The notes under the pieces are model-generated. The model was not told the DNA's origin and did no database searches. It worked only from the letters and a program-made list of their open reading frames with translations. A stretch of 35,719 bases of DNA from Candidatus Aminicenantes bacterium UBA4820 (lineage in GTDB: Bacteria; Acidobacteriota; UBA4820). The stretch spans positions 1 to 35,719 of the forward strand of contig DHFQ01000158.1 of assembly GCA_002402325.1 (NCBI GenBank), written 5' to 3'. Below are positions 26,239-33,249 of this stretch, piece by piece. Positions within the stretch are counted from its first letter, which is position 1, and every line of letters starts with the position of its first letter. Made by a program: the position numbers and the translations under genes.

Positions 26239-26327
26239 ACATTGGACACTTGACAAAAACATGGACATTGCAAGACAAATTAGTTCGGAAGTAGGAGGGT
26301 CATTTTAAATTTTAAATTGTTTTACTT
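26239..26327. other. Chromosome-prophage junction zone
   Basis: Two near-copies of CATTGGACA (around 26239-26247 and 26260-26268) occur just after pnp. GTTCGGAAGT (26283-26292) and ACTTCCGAAC (26332-26341) form a perfect 10-bp inverted repeat around an AT-rich loop. Such ends resemble transposon termini, but no duplicated target can be tested with only one prophage end in view. Confidence 0.35.
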
Positions 26328-26341
26328 CTACACTTCCGAAC
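26283..26341. repeat. 10-bp inverted repeat at the prophage edge
   Basis: Arms GTTCGGAAGT and ACTTCCGAAC are perfect, separated by 39 AT-rich bases. It may be the pnp operon's terminator, an old insertion end, or part of the phage left end. Confidence 0.5.
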
Positions 26342-26609
26342 CTTTGTTACAATCTCCGCAAGAATTCAATATTTTGCGCCTATTGAATAATTGACAACAA
26401 TTTAAGGCACTTGAAAAGTAATGACAAAAATGATAATAATTATAGCGATGAGGAAATGCAGATATGAAAGATAATAAATATTTGGAGCCGAGCCGCCTGA
26501 GGGAGGTAAGTGGCAAAGGGTTGCCTGTTAGTATCAACCTTTTTGACACTGGCGGCTTCGGCATATTTTGCGATGTTTCCTGATTCTTTTGAGGTTTTGA
26601 TACTAACAT
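26328..26609 (-). CDS. Leftward frame with a strong promoter; truncated early gene or leader
   Basis: 93 codons. The expression signals are excellent: TTGACA/TATAGT with 17-base spacing, AGGAGG 6 bases before the ATG. The protein is unrecognised and its body overlaps a strongly structured, partly GC-rich stretch (26487-26562), so only the first ~15 codons (beginning MLVSKPQ) may be original coding sequence. The same opening (SKPQ) follows the second leftward promoter at 27238. It may be what remains of a Mu-type early gene cut by the phage end. Confidence 0.3.
   Translation of the reverse strand: MLVSKPQKNQETSQNMPKPPVSKRLILTGNPLPLTSLRRLGSKYLLSFISAFPHRYNYYHFCHYFSSALNCCQLFNRRKILNSCGDCNKGSEV
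26487..26562. repeat. Nested hairpin in the leftward transcript
   Basis: Outer arms GCCGAGCCGCC (26487-26497) and GGCGGCTTCGGC (26551-26562) pair over 11 bp with one bulged base. Inside, AAAGGGTTG (26515-26523) and CAACCTTTT (26535-26543) pair over 9 bp with one G-U. GGAGGTAAG (26502-26510) in the loop is the exact complement of the CTTACCTCC that encodes the leftward ribosome binding site (26612-26620). Confidence 0.5.
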
Positions 26610-26629
26610 ATCTTACCTCCTACAAGAAT

Positions 26630-26658
26630 ACTATAACACATTTGTTCATATTTGTCAA
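26630..26658 (-). promoter_or_regulatory. Strong leftward promoter, copy 1
   Basis: TTGACA (26658-26653), 17 bases, TATAGT (26635-26630). It directs a transcript toward the phage left end and overlaps the operator-like dyad at 26642-26675. Confidence 0.8.
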
Positions 26659-26675
26659 GGGGGGTGTATGAACAA
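26642..26675. promoter_or_regulatory. Operator-like dyad of repressor cassette 1
   Basis: TTGTTCATA (26642-26650), 16 bases, TATGAACAA (26667-26675): a perfect 9-bp inverted repeat. It spans the -35 of the leftward promoter and ends at the repressor start codon, so binding would repress both directions. A further GAACAA half-site follows at 26678-26683. Confidence 0.6.
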
Positions 26676-27149
26676 GTGAACAATGCAGAGAAAACGGCGA
26701 GCAGACTTAAAATGGTAATTGAATCATTGAATATGACTACGGCAGAATTTGCAAGGAAAAGCGATTTATCATATAGGACATTACAATCATATTTAAGAGC
26801 AGAAAGAATGCCTACGGGAGATAATTTAGCAAAATTGTATGCACGAATGAACATAAATCTCATCTGGCTCTTAACCGGCGAGGGGGAAATGTTTGTCCCA
26901 AAAACTACAACTTTTCTTGGAGGCAAAGGACGGCTCTTTTTTGCGCCGGCAAAAGAAGCAACTAAAGAAGATGAAGAAAAACTGGGCGTTCTTGAAAAAA
27001 TCTGCCTAATGCTGGATGATATGCCAAAGGAGCAGTTATATGATCTGGCAAAACATATTGAAGATAAAAAACAAGCGCTTGAAGACAAAAAGCGCCTGAT
27101 AGAACTTGAAAAGAAGTTTGCAGAAATTCTAAAAAAAGATTGCGGGTAG
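26676..27149 (+). CDS. CI-like phage repressor, copy 1
   Basis: A 157-residue DNA-binding regulator. The helix-turn-helix is at about 19-45 (MTTAEFARKSDLSYRTLQSYLRAERMP), followed by NLAKLYARMNINLIWLLTGEGEMF, the layout of phage CI/HTH_3 N-domains. There is no LexA-type protease domain; the C-terminal ~75 residues are a helical region that is probably for oligomerisation. GTG at 26676 is preferred, with AAGGGGGG about 11 bases upstream; frame opens further upstream at a TTG. It is the first half of a tandem duplication; its 3' 126 bp (26975-27100) are identical to the second copy. Confidence 0.8.
   Translation: MNNAEKTASRLKMVIESLNMTTAEFARKSDLSYRTLQSYLRAERMPTGDNLAKLYARMNINLIWLLTGEGEMFVPKTTTFLGGKGRLFFAPAKEATKEDEEKLGVLEKICLMLDDMPKEQLYDLAKHIEDKKQALEDKKRLIELEKKFAEILKKDCG
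26975..27100 (+). repeat. 126-bp perfect direct repeat, copy 1
   Basis: Identical, base for base, to 27601-27726. It encodes the shared C-terminal region of the two repressors (LGVLEKICLMLDDMPKEQ onward). Confidence 0.95.
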
Positions 27150-27169
27150 GAGTAAAAAATGGATGCAAA

Positions 27170-27238
27170 AAATAAGAGAATCTTGCTTTTTACAACCTTT
27201 GTTTGGTTTTTTTGTCCCTGAGGTTTTGATGATGTCAT
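27170..27238 (-). pseudogene. Truncated 5' end of a leftward gene, copy 2
   Basis: An ATG at 27238 with GGAGG and a strong promoter opens a frame beginning MTSSKPQGQKNQ, similar to the leftward frame at 26609. After about 20 codons it runs into the antisense of repressor 1, so the real gene was cut when the cassette duplicated. Confidence 0.35.
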
Positions 27239-27255
27239 ATCTTACCTCCAAGAAT

Positions 27256-27284
27256 AATATAACACATATTGGTTATTTTGTCAA
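27256..27284 (-). promoter_or_regulatory. Strong leftward promoter, copy 2
   Basis: TTGACA (27284-27279), 17 bases, TATATT (27261-27256), exactly 626 bp to the right of copy 1. The ribosome binding site GGAGGTAAG is also conserved. Confidence 0.75.
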
Positions 27285-27288
27285 GTAT

Positions 27289-27308
27289 CAATATCAATAT
27301 TGGGATAT
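27289..27308. promoter_or_regulatory. Operator-like dyad of repressor cassette 2
   Basis: CAATA-TCAA-TATTG (27289-27302) overlaps ATATC-N8-GATAT (27291-27308). It occupies the place of the TTGTTCATA dyad in cassette 1 but is unrelated in sequence. Confidence 0.35.
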
Positions 27309-27313
27309 TATAT

Positions 27314-27775
27314 ATGAGTATTGTTGATAAATTGAATTTTTTATTGACACATTTTGGTCTAAACGGGAAACAATTCGCTTTGAAATGTAATATGCCATAT
27401 ACCACTTTTAGAAAAATTATCGAAGGAAGAAATGAGCCATCAGCAGATAATCTTAGAAAAATTGCAATAGCTTTTGGAATAAATCTGAATTGGCTTTTAA
27501 ATAATGAACAGCCAATATTTATGCCCCAAATTACCACATTGCTTTCTGGCAAAGGAAGACTTTTCTTCGTGTCCGCAAAAGATGCAAGCGGGGAAGAGGC
27601 AGAAAAACTGGGCGTTCTTGAAAAAATCTGCCTAATGCTGGATGATATGCCAAAGGAGCAGTTATATGATCTGGCAAAACATATTGAAGATAAAAAACAA
27701 GCGCTTGAAGACAAAAAGCGCCTGATGGAATTAGAACAAAAATTAAATGAAGTTTTAAAAAAGGATTGTGGATAG
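27314..27775 (+). CDS. CI-like phage repressor, copy 2
   Basis: A 153-residue paralogue of the repressor at 26676. The N-terminal HTH (about 14-42, LNGKQFALKCNMPYTTFRKII) differs strongly in sequence from copy 1, whereas GKGRLFF and everything after it are nearly identical. The ATG at 27314 lacks a clear ribosome binding site and sits just after TATTAT, so the mRNA may be leaderless. It converges on gpG with 4 bases between stops. It is probably a second repressor with a different operator. Confidence 0.8.
   Translation: MSIVDKLNFLLTHFGLNGKQFALKCNMPYTTFRKIIEGRNEPSADNLRKIAIAFGINLNWLLNNEQPIFMPQITTLLSGKGRLFFVSAKDASGEEAEKLGVLEKICLMLDDMPKEQLYDLAKHIEDKKQALEDKKRLMELEQKLNEVLKKDCG
27601..27726 (+). 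repeat. 126-bp perfect direct repeat, copy 2
   Basis: Identical to 26975-27100; spacing 626 bp, equal to the spacing of the two leftward promoters. Confidence 0.95.
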
Positions 27776-27779
27776 GACA

Positions 27780-28196
27780 TCATTTAATCTCCAAAAAATT
27801 AAATCCCGCTTTTATAATTTTACTTATCTCTTTATCTGTTAATTGCAAATAAGGTCTTGCCGGCATATTGACGCTTAAACCCCTTCCCGCTTTTCCTCCA
27901 AATTGATGTATAGCCGCATAAACCAAGTTTGTTCCAACAACCGCTTTCTTTTTGTCATAAACAAGAACTATTGATTTTGCAAGCCGGCCAGTATCTTGAA
28001 GGGTTTTTCCGCCTTGCAATTGCGCTCTAATTGATTTTTTCCATTTTTCGGGCCTGCCTTCCTTTTCAAAATTCTCTTCAACGGCATCAAGGAGTAATCC
28101 TCCAATTTTTTTCATCAGCGGCATCGTGTCAAACTTTTTTTGCAATTGCTTTTTTAATATCTCTAAATCTTTATTATCAATGTTTATCTTGATCAT
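27780..28196 (-). CDS. Phage virion morphogenesis protein (Mu gpG/gp31-like)
   Basis: A 138-residue protein of the Mu G tail-completion family. Characteristic elements are the N-terminal helix (LKKQLQKKFDTMPLMKKIGG), EGRPEKWK, LQDTGRLAKSI, VGTNLVYAAIHQFGG (about 85-99) and MPARPYLQLT (112-121). In Mu it follows gene F directly. Here its ATG overlaps the TGA of the frame that continues gpF (ATGA), with AGGGG 8 bases upstream. It is the last gene of the leftward head block. Confidence 0.9.
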   Translation of the reverse strand: MIKINIDNKDLEILKKQLQKKFDTMPLMKKIGGLLLDAVEENFEKEGRPEKWKKSIRAQLQGGKTLQDTGRLAKSIVLVYDKKKAVVGTNLVYAAIHQFGGKAGRGLSVNMPARPYLQLTDKEISKIIKAGFNFLEIK

Positions 28197-28342
28197 TTCG
28201 CTTGCCCCTGCGCCTTGACAAAATCCATAAAAAACTGTAATGTATTACCGGGCTTCGGAAACACGGTGAATCTCCCGGCCGTAGAACGCTCAGTAATGGG
28301 CGGATCGCGTGTGGATGAAGGGGAGCTCCACCCGAAGCCTTT
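28193..28342 (-). other. GC-rich 49-codon extension of the gpF frame
   Basis: Directly after the gpF TAA (28345-28343) the same frame stays open for 49 codons (beginning KGFGWSSPSS, containing STAGRFTVFPKPGNT) to a TGA that overlaps the gpG ATG. It is markedly richer in G+C than its neighbours. GGCTTCGG (28251-28258) and CCGAAGCC (28332-28339) are perfect 8-bp complementary arms. GTGGA/TCCAC (28311-28315, 28327-28331) pair inside, and CTCCC (28272-28276) can pair with GGGAG (28321-28325) as a pseudoknot. It is either a former C-terminus of gpF, a read-through product, or an inserted structured element. Confidence 0.55.
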
Positions 28343-29554
28343 TTATAATTCATCTTTTATAATTTCTCCTTTCTTTTTGATGGCTTTAATATCGTTAAGC
28401 TCTGCTTTCCTCAAAGATGTTAAAAAATTGGTTAAGCCTGTTTTAGTAGTCTTTATCGCGCCATAATAAATCTCTTTGTCTATCCTTAAAAATACAAACG
28501 CTGTATCTCGGTCTTTTACTATTAACTGCGCATTTTCAATAATATTTGGCAGTTGTTGATAAATTTTAAGGGTAATTTCAGGATGCTCCAATATTTGCTT
28601 TTTTAGCGTGTCAGATGACAAATTTACAACCTGAGATTTGCTTTTTATTGCATCCATATATTTCTTGTCAATGACTGCCACAGGATAATTGCCTTTTATT
28701 ATGCCATCCCAAAATGCAAGAAAATCTGGGCTTGTCAAAGCCCCCATTATCCATTGCTTTGCAACTTTATAATCATATTTATCAAGATTTGGAAAAAATG
28801 CCGCTTCGCCCGGATTATAACTAAATCCCGCATCGGTTGGTATAGATTTGCCTGTTTCATCATCCTTGAAAACAGCGACTTTTTCAATGACCCCAGTCTT
28901 TTTATTTACGACTTGATCCACCCATTTGATTTTGCCTTGCGCGCTTTCTATTTTTAGTCCTCTTGCTTTTACTTCATCTTCAGATAGCGCTCTAACCCTG
29001 CATCTGCAGTTGAATCCAAGAGGCGGATAATGCGTTTCCCAAAAAGGATCGTCATACCTGAATACTTTGCCGTTTAATAATCTATGCGCTGGTCTTGTTC
29101 TTGAATCCATAACAGCGACATATTGCCAATAGGGTCTTTCATCTTTAAGCTCCATTTGCTCTTTATATTTGCCTGCGGAAAGAGCGTTTTGCATATTAGT
29201 CTGGAAAATAGTTTTTAATCTCCAAGGCGAGCCTTCTAAAACTCTTTCAAGAGTTCCATCCTCTTTGGAAACAAATTTATAGCCCCACCATCCTTTTGCT
29301 TTTAAAGTCGGCTCAAGATTTTTTCTAAAATCCTGTAAAGTTGTTCCATTCTCCAACGCCTTATCAAGTTTCCCTTTAATATCTTGCAGTATGTCCATTC
29401 TCATAACTTTTGCAATCGTAAATGCTTTAGAATGCGCCTCCTGCCATAAATCATTCCAATCCCAAGTTAAAACTAATCCCTTGGATTTGAAATATTCAAT
29501 CGCCTTTTCTGGCGGAAGGCCTATGGCATAAGAAAGATCAATTTGTTTTGCCAT
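28343..29554 (-). CDS. Mu F-like minor head protein with C-terminal PBECR-type domain
   Basis: A 403-residue head protein. The MuF signature lies at about 150-186: DSRTRPAHRLLNG, then PPLGFNCRCRVRAL. In Mu, protein F joins portal and capsid. The last ~95 residues (about 308-400) have the pattern of phage-encoded barnase/EndoU/ColE5/RelE-like nuclease domains (LPNIIENAQLIVKDRD, FVFLRIDKEIYYGAIKTTKTG, NFLTSLRKAELNDIK), known as injected toxins of MuF proteins. It overlaps the portal gene by 17 bases. The frame continues beyond the stop (28193-28342). Confidence 0.88.
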   Translation of the reverse strand: MAKQIDLSYAIGLPPEKAIEYFKSKGLVLTWDWNDLWQEAHSKAFTIAKVMRMDILQDIKGKLDKALENGTTLQDFRKNLEPTLKAKGWWGYKFVSKEDGTLERVLEGSPWRLKTIFQTNMQNALSAGKYKEQMELKDERPYWQYVAVMDSRTRPAHRLLNGKVFRYDDPFWETHYPPLGFNCRCRVRALSEDEVKARGLKIESAQGKIKWVDQVVNKKTGVIEKVAVFKDDETGKSIPTDAGFSYNPGEAAFFPNLDKYDYKVAKQWIMGALTSPDFLAFWDGIIKGNYPVAVIDKKYMDAIKSKSQVVNLSSDTLKKQILEHPEITLKIYQQLPNIIENAQLIVKDRDTAFVFLRIDKEIYYGAIKTTKTGLTNFLTSLRKAELNDIKAIKKKGEIIKDEL

Positions 29555-30971
29555 TTATTATGCCCCATAATTCGCTTACAAAGATTGCTCTTTCAAGCAT
29601 TTTTAAGAGTGAATCGCTTTCCATCTCGGGAAAAGTTTTCGCAAGGTTTTCCATTATTTCTTCATAACTATTGCCGTCATTTATAAGATCAATTATTGGC
29701 TTTAAAATGCCCTCCATTTCTTTTTGGAGGTCTTCTTTGCTTAGATTATTAATCGTTTCATCAATTTCATCTTGTCCAGCCCCATGTGGTTTTGATTCGC
29801 TAAATTCGGTTGGTTCTGCATCTTTATTTTCAAGGATATCTTCATCTTCCAGCCCATAATTTTTTTGATAATATTTTTTGCTTAATTTGAGGCCTGATTT
29901 TTCCATTGCGGTTGTAAGTTTGTCATCTCTTTCGGCGAGCGCAGTGTCAACATCTTCATCTGCCCACATTGAAAATTTAGGTCTTTCCGCATCCCCGAAA
30001 TTTAATTGATAAATATAGTCAATAAGGGTATTAAAAGTATCTTCAACAAGCGTCTTGTCTTCATCCATAATATCTTGCCTAACAGACAAATGGCTTTGGG
30101 CGGCTGCATAGGAGCCTCCAGTTACTTCGGTTGTCAAGTTCTGTCCAAGCAAAGCAATGCTTATTTGAGACTTGCATTCGTCAATGAAGGCTTTAAATAT
30201 TTCTGATGATGCTGATTTGCCGCTCGCCTCCATAATTTCAACCGATGCGTCATCCGGAATTACAGCGACAGCATCCTGAATCATATTTTCTAAAGTTTCA
30301 AGCATTTTATCTGTTTCGTCCTTGCCTGCGCCTCTCGGCTGTTTGCCGACAATAAATGGCGTTCCGTATTTCTCGCAAAACATTAACCAGAATTTTAGCC
30401 CGCCTTTCTTAAATGCAACAGGCCAAAAACAACGCGATAATTCTGGGAAACCATATGGATTCACAAAAGTGTCTTCATGCTGAACAAGCAGAAATTTTTT
30501 CTCAGGGAGAGGCTCAACCTTTTCTTTAGTCTTCAGCATTAATTCGTTTGCAGAATTAAACAAAAACCATTCCTGCGGCTTTTCTTGAACTTTTCTGGGC
30601 AGATAATATCCATCAATGAATTGCCAGTTTATTTCAAGAACTGCATAGCCAAAAAGCGGAGCGTTTAATATGGAAGAAATAATCTGCCTAATTTTCAGAT
30701 TATTAAAGCATTTTTCAATAATTACTGCCTGCCTTGATTTTGATTTGCCTCTATCAATGCCCCATTGAAGCTTTTTTATTCCCGCCTTTCTGCTTTTTAC
30801 GCATCCTCCAACGCGGTCATCTCCTAATAGGGCGCTATAAATGGATATATCGCGCCCTTGTTTCTTAAGTATTGGGTCAGGATTGGGCAAATATTGGTTT
30901 GCAATCAGGTTATAATTTATTGATTTATCTCTCGTTGCTAATTCTTTCGTTAAATAATCTCTGTTTTTCAT
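29538..30971 (-). CDS. Phage portal protein (Mu gp29-like, DUF935)
   Basis: A 477-residue portal, the dodecameric ring through which DNA enters the head. DUF935 hallmarks are DPILKKQGRDISIYSALLGDDRVGGCV-type N-terminus (in parts), FGYAVLEINW, NPYGFPELSRCFWP, KYGTPFIVGKQPRG and the ALLGQNLTTE(V)TGGSYAAAQSH block near 290-310. The C-terminal ~100 residues are acidic and glutamate-rich. Its start overlaps TerL by 4 bases (ATGA), consistent with translational coupling along the block. Confidence 0.92.
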   Translation of the reverse strand: MKNRDYLTKELATRDKSINYNLIANQYLPNPDPILKKQGRDISIYSALLGDDRVGGCVKSRKAGIKKLQWGIDRGKSKSRQAVIIEKCFNNLKIRQIISSILNAPLFGYAVLEINWQFIDGYYLPRKVQEKPQEWFLFNSANELMLKTKEKVEPLPEKKFLLVQHEDTFVNPYGFPELSRCFWPVAFKKGGLKFWLMFCEKYGTPFIVGKQPRGAGKDETDKMLETLENMIQDAVAVIPDDASVEIMEASGKSASSEIFKAFIDECKSQISIALLGQNLTTEVTGGSYAAAQSHLSVRQDIMDEDKTLVEDTFNTLIDYIYQLNFGDAERPKFSMWADEDVDTALAERDDKLTTAMEKSGLKLSKKYYQKNYGLEDEDILENKDAEPTEFSESKPHGAGQDEIDETINNLSKEDLQKEMEGILKPIIDLINDGNSYEEIMENLAKTFPEMESDSLLKMLERAIFVSELWGIINGKTN

Positions 30972-32308
30972 TCATATCCCCAGAGAAGATTAAATGATTC
31001 TCTCTTGCGCCTCGTTCCAATAAAATAAGGCTGCGCAAGTTTGCTCGCTCCTGCGTGCACAGCAAGCGCAAGAGCCCAAAATCTGTCGCTATGGCCGTCT
31101 GTATCATCACTATTGCTGTCAAATCTAATATTTCCAGATGCGGAAACGACCTTTTTAATTGAATGCAGGTCATCTCTGATTTCTGGCAAATCGGGTATAT
31201 ATATTTGTTTGTCTTCAAATAAAGGTAGAAGGCCCATAGCAAGTTGTTCTTTTACCGATGGAGTGAAGGTTATCGCTTCCACTCTGTATTTTCCGAATTT
31301 GTCTTGCGCTTCCTCTGCAAGTTGCATTCCAAGGCCTGTTGCATCTATGCAAGCCCTTCGCAACTTAGAGTGGGCTAAAATATTAAATAAAATATCTTTT
31401 TGCGTTTTAAAAGGAACTTTTTTTAATACTTTATAAATTCTTGTATAAAATACCGATCCGAGTTTTTCAATTCCCCAAATAACGCTTAAATCATGTTTTC
31501 TTCCTATGTCCATTCCGACATAAAGATCGCCTTGAATTTCTGATTTAAGAATATCTTTATGCTCGCATTGCGAGATTAAATCATAAGTCAAAAATGCAGT
31601 TGTCTCATCTACAGCGATACAGCAATATTCCTGCAGCCATTGATTGTCATCTCTGCATTTTGCTCTTTTGTCATCTAAGAATTTCTTTTTATCTTCTTCG
31701 GTCGCTTTGCGTCTTAATATTTTGTCAACAAGCCCTTCCTGCACTGCAAGTTGCAAAGATGTAGTATGCAATGACCAGTTGCGCTTATTAGTCTTAATTT
31801 CTTCAATAAATTTATAAAATAGAGAGTTTTTGCCATTATGCGTGGAAATTATTCTAAGTGGGAATCCCCATGTTGTAGCAGGTTCCGCCGCATCCCACAT
31901 CGCGGCTTGATCATCATGCCAAGCAAATTCATCAAGAACAACCTTTCCGCCTTTTGACCTAAACCTTCTTGGATTTGATGAAAGCGCGGAAATTCGTTTT
32001 CCGTTTGCAAATTCGATTACAAACGCTTTAATGTTTTTATCTGAGTCTATTACAATTTCACCTAAGTTTTTTGCTAATGCATGCAATATTCGCGCCCATT
32101 TTTCGCAGTAAATTATATATTCTCTGCCTGCAGATTCATCAGCAGATGAAAACCATACATCAAAATTATGTTTGAGCACATCACGAACATCCTCATAAGC
32201 CTGCGCATAGGTTGCCCCGATGCGGCGAGACTTTTCCCATATTTGAATTTGGCTTTTATCAGTAATTTTTCTTATTTGATATGGCAGGAAATATTTACTT
32301 TCGCTCAT
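30968..32308 (-). CDS. Terminase large subunit (Mu gp28-like)
   Basis: DNA-packaging ATPase-nuclease, 446 residues. The Walker A-like motif is KSRRIGAT (26-33) and Walker B is KVVLDEFA (122-129) with D126/E127. The coupling motif lies near IISTHNGKN (about 153-161). The RNase H-like nuclease begins with VGMDIGRKHDLSVIWG (about 264-279), with further acidic residues in RRACIDATGLG and in the DDTDGHSDRFWALALA segment. The start overlaps the small terminase by 4 bases. Confidence 0.93.
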   Translation of the reverse strand: MSESKYFLPYQIRKITDKSQIQIWEKSRRIGATYAQAYEDVRDVLKHNFDVWFSSADESAGREYIIYCEKWARILHALAKNLGEIVIDSDKNIKAFVIEFANGKRISALSSNPRRFRSKGGKVVLDEFAWHDDQAAMWDAAEPATTWGFPLRIISTHNGKNSLFYKFIEEIKTNKRNWSLHTTSLQLAVQEGLVDKILRRKATEEDKKKFLDDKRAKCRDDNQWLQEYCCIAVDETTAFLTYDLISQCEHKDILKSEIQGDLYVGMDIGRKHDLSVIWGIEKLGSVFYTRIYKVLKKVPFKTQKDILFNILAHSKLRRACIDATGLGMQLAEEAQDKFGKYRVEAITFTPSVKEQLAMGLLPLFEDKQIYIPDLPEIRDDLHSIKKVVSASGNIRFDSNSDDTDGHSDRFWALALAVHAGASKLAQPYFIGTRRKRESFNLLWGYE

Positions 32309-32700
32309 AGCAACTTTGCCTGTTTTTCAATTTCATCTAAATCAAGAGCAGATAGCACTTTTCTATCTTTTGGAGTAGTTTCTTCTTCTAATACTTTGAC
32401 GCCTTGATAGGATTTAAGCGCCGCAACGGCTTTTGCCATTGCAAACATATTTTGCGGCGATGGGTCGGCTTTTGCTCTTGCAATTGCTATTTTTGCGACC
32501 TCCACAAGCCCCGCATTAAGGTCATCATTTATTTTTGCGAACTCTTTGCGCTTTTCGTCCCAGTTGCCGTCCGCCTTCCATTTGCTTAATGTTCGTCTTG
32601 CCACTTTTTGCCCAAGCCGCTCATAAATGATTTCTATGCTTAGCCCTTCTTGAACAAAAAGACGCTTTGCCTCCTCATAAAAGATCGCTTGCTTAGCCAT
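32305..32700 (-). CDS. Terminase small subunit-like DNA-binding protein (Mu gp27 position)
   Basis: A 131-residue protein with an N-terminal helix-turn-helix: YEEAKRLFVQEGLSIEIIYERLG then RRTLSKWKADGNW (about 9-50), the pattern of phage terminase small subunits that recognise packaging DNA. The C-terminal half is helical with an AKAVAALKSYQG segment. Gene order (directly before TerL, overlapping by 4 bases) matches Mu gp27. Confidence 0.8.
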   Translation of the reverse strand: MAKQAIFYEEAKRLFVQEGLSIEIIYERLGQKVARRTLSKWKADGNWDEKRKEFAKINDDLNAGLVEVAKIAIARAKADPSPQNMFAMAKAVAALKSYQGVKVLEEETTPKDRKVLSALDLDEIEKQAKLL

Positions 32701-32938
32701 TTAACGCTTCCTCAAGCTTAATTATTTGATCTTTTAATTCCTTTGCTTGATTTTGCAGGGCAATAAAATCATCAAGGGTTATTTTTGCTCTTTCAAGGTC
32801 AAGAGTTGTAAAATCAGAGCATACTGGATCAATGATATCTCTTATAAGTATTATGTAATTCTCAGCTTTCAGATTGCATTGCTTTAATCTTGCCTTTGCG
32901 TCGGAAAGCCGCCCCTTAAGGATAAATCTTTCATTCAT
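32693..32938 (-). CDS. Small coiled-coil phage protein (Mu gp26 position)
   Basis: An 81-residue, mostly helical protein with heptad-like ends (LKGRLSDAKARLKQCNLKAEN and LQNQAKELKDQIIKLEEAL). No function is known. It overlaps the next gene by 8 bases and the previous by 4. Confidence 0.65.
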   Translation of the reverse strand: MNERFILKGRLSDAKARLKQCNLKAENYIILIRDIIDPVCSDFTTLDLERAKITLDDFIALQNQAKELKDQIIKLEEALNG

Positions 32939-33204
32939 TGTGTCCTCTCTTTATTTTGTGCAAGCGGACATCTTTGGTTTGTTTTTAATTCAAGTTCAAG
33001 ACGAGTTAAAACAGATATTAACTGCCCTTTATAATCCTGCTCGTTTTCAAGCAAATGCAATAAAGTCCTGCTTAAATCCTGATGCTTTGAAAACGCTTCC
33101 GTAAGCGTTGAGTTTATGCGTGTAAATGTAATATACCAGACAACAAAGATAATTATGCTCAATCCGCCCTGACCGATCAATGATATTATTCTTCCTTCAT
33201 CCAT
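32935..33204 (-). CDS. Membrane-anchored coiled-coil phage protein (Mu gp25 position)
   Basis: An 89-residue protein with one N-terminal membrane helix (about 12-27, LSIIIFVVWYITF) followed by a helical tail, the layout of Mu gp25 (DUF2730-like). GAAGGAG lies upstream of the ATG. It is the first gene of the leftward block and is read from the promoter at 33221-33249. A holin-like role is possible but unproved. Confidence 0.65.
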   Translation of the reverse strand: MDEGRIISLIGQGGLSIIIFVVWYITFTRINSTLTEAFSKHQDLSRTLLHLLENEQDYKGQLISVLTRLELELKTNQRCPLAQNKERTQ

Positions 33205-33220
33205 ACACGACTCCTTCAGA

Positions 33221-33249
33221 ACAATAGTTTTACAAATTTACTTGTTCAA
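33221..33249 (-). promoter_or_regulatory. Promoter of the leftward head block
   Basis: TTGAAC (33249-33244), 17 bases, TATTGT (33226-33221). It lies immediately left of the double palindrome, so a protein bound there would control it. Confidence 0.45.

Noticed and set aside
26603..27238. Long leftward frame opposite repressor 1
   Set aside because: After ~20 codons it is only the antisense of the repressor gene, with a serine/phenylalanine-rich, non-protein-like sequence. The first codons are kept as a truncated gene start.
27235..27783. Leftward frame opposite repressor 2
   Set aside because: The same antisense artefact, sharing the repeated sequence because of the duplication; the + strand encodes a recognisable HTH protein.
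28215..28466. Rightward frame (83 codons) and structured RNA resembling the 3' end of an IS200/IS605 TnpB gene with its guide RNA
   Set aside because: The GC-rich fold and a TTGAC before it are suggestive, but no TnpB catalytic motif remains and the opposite strand has a coherent frame joined to gpG. Kept only as one explanation of the foldable junction.
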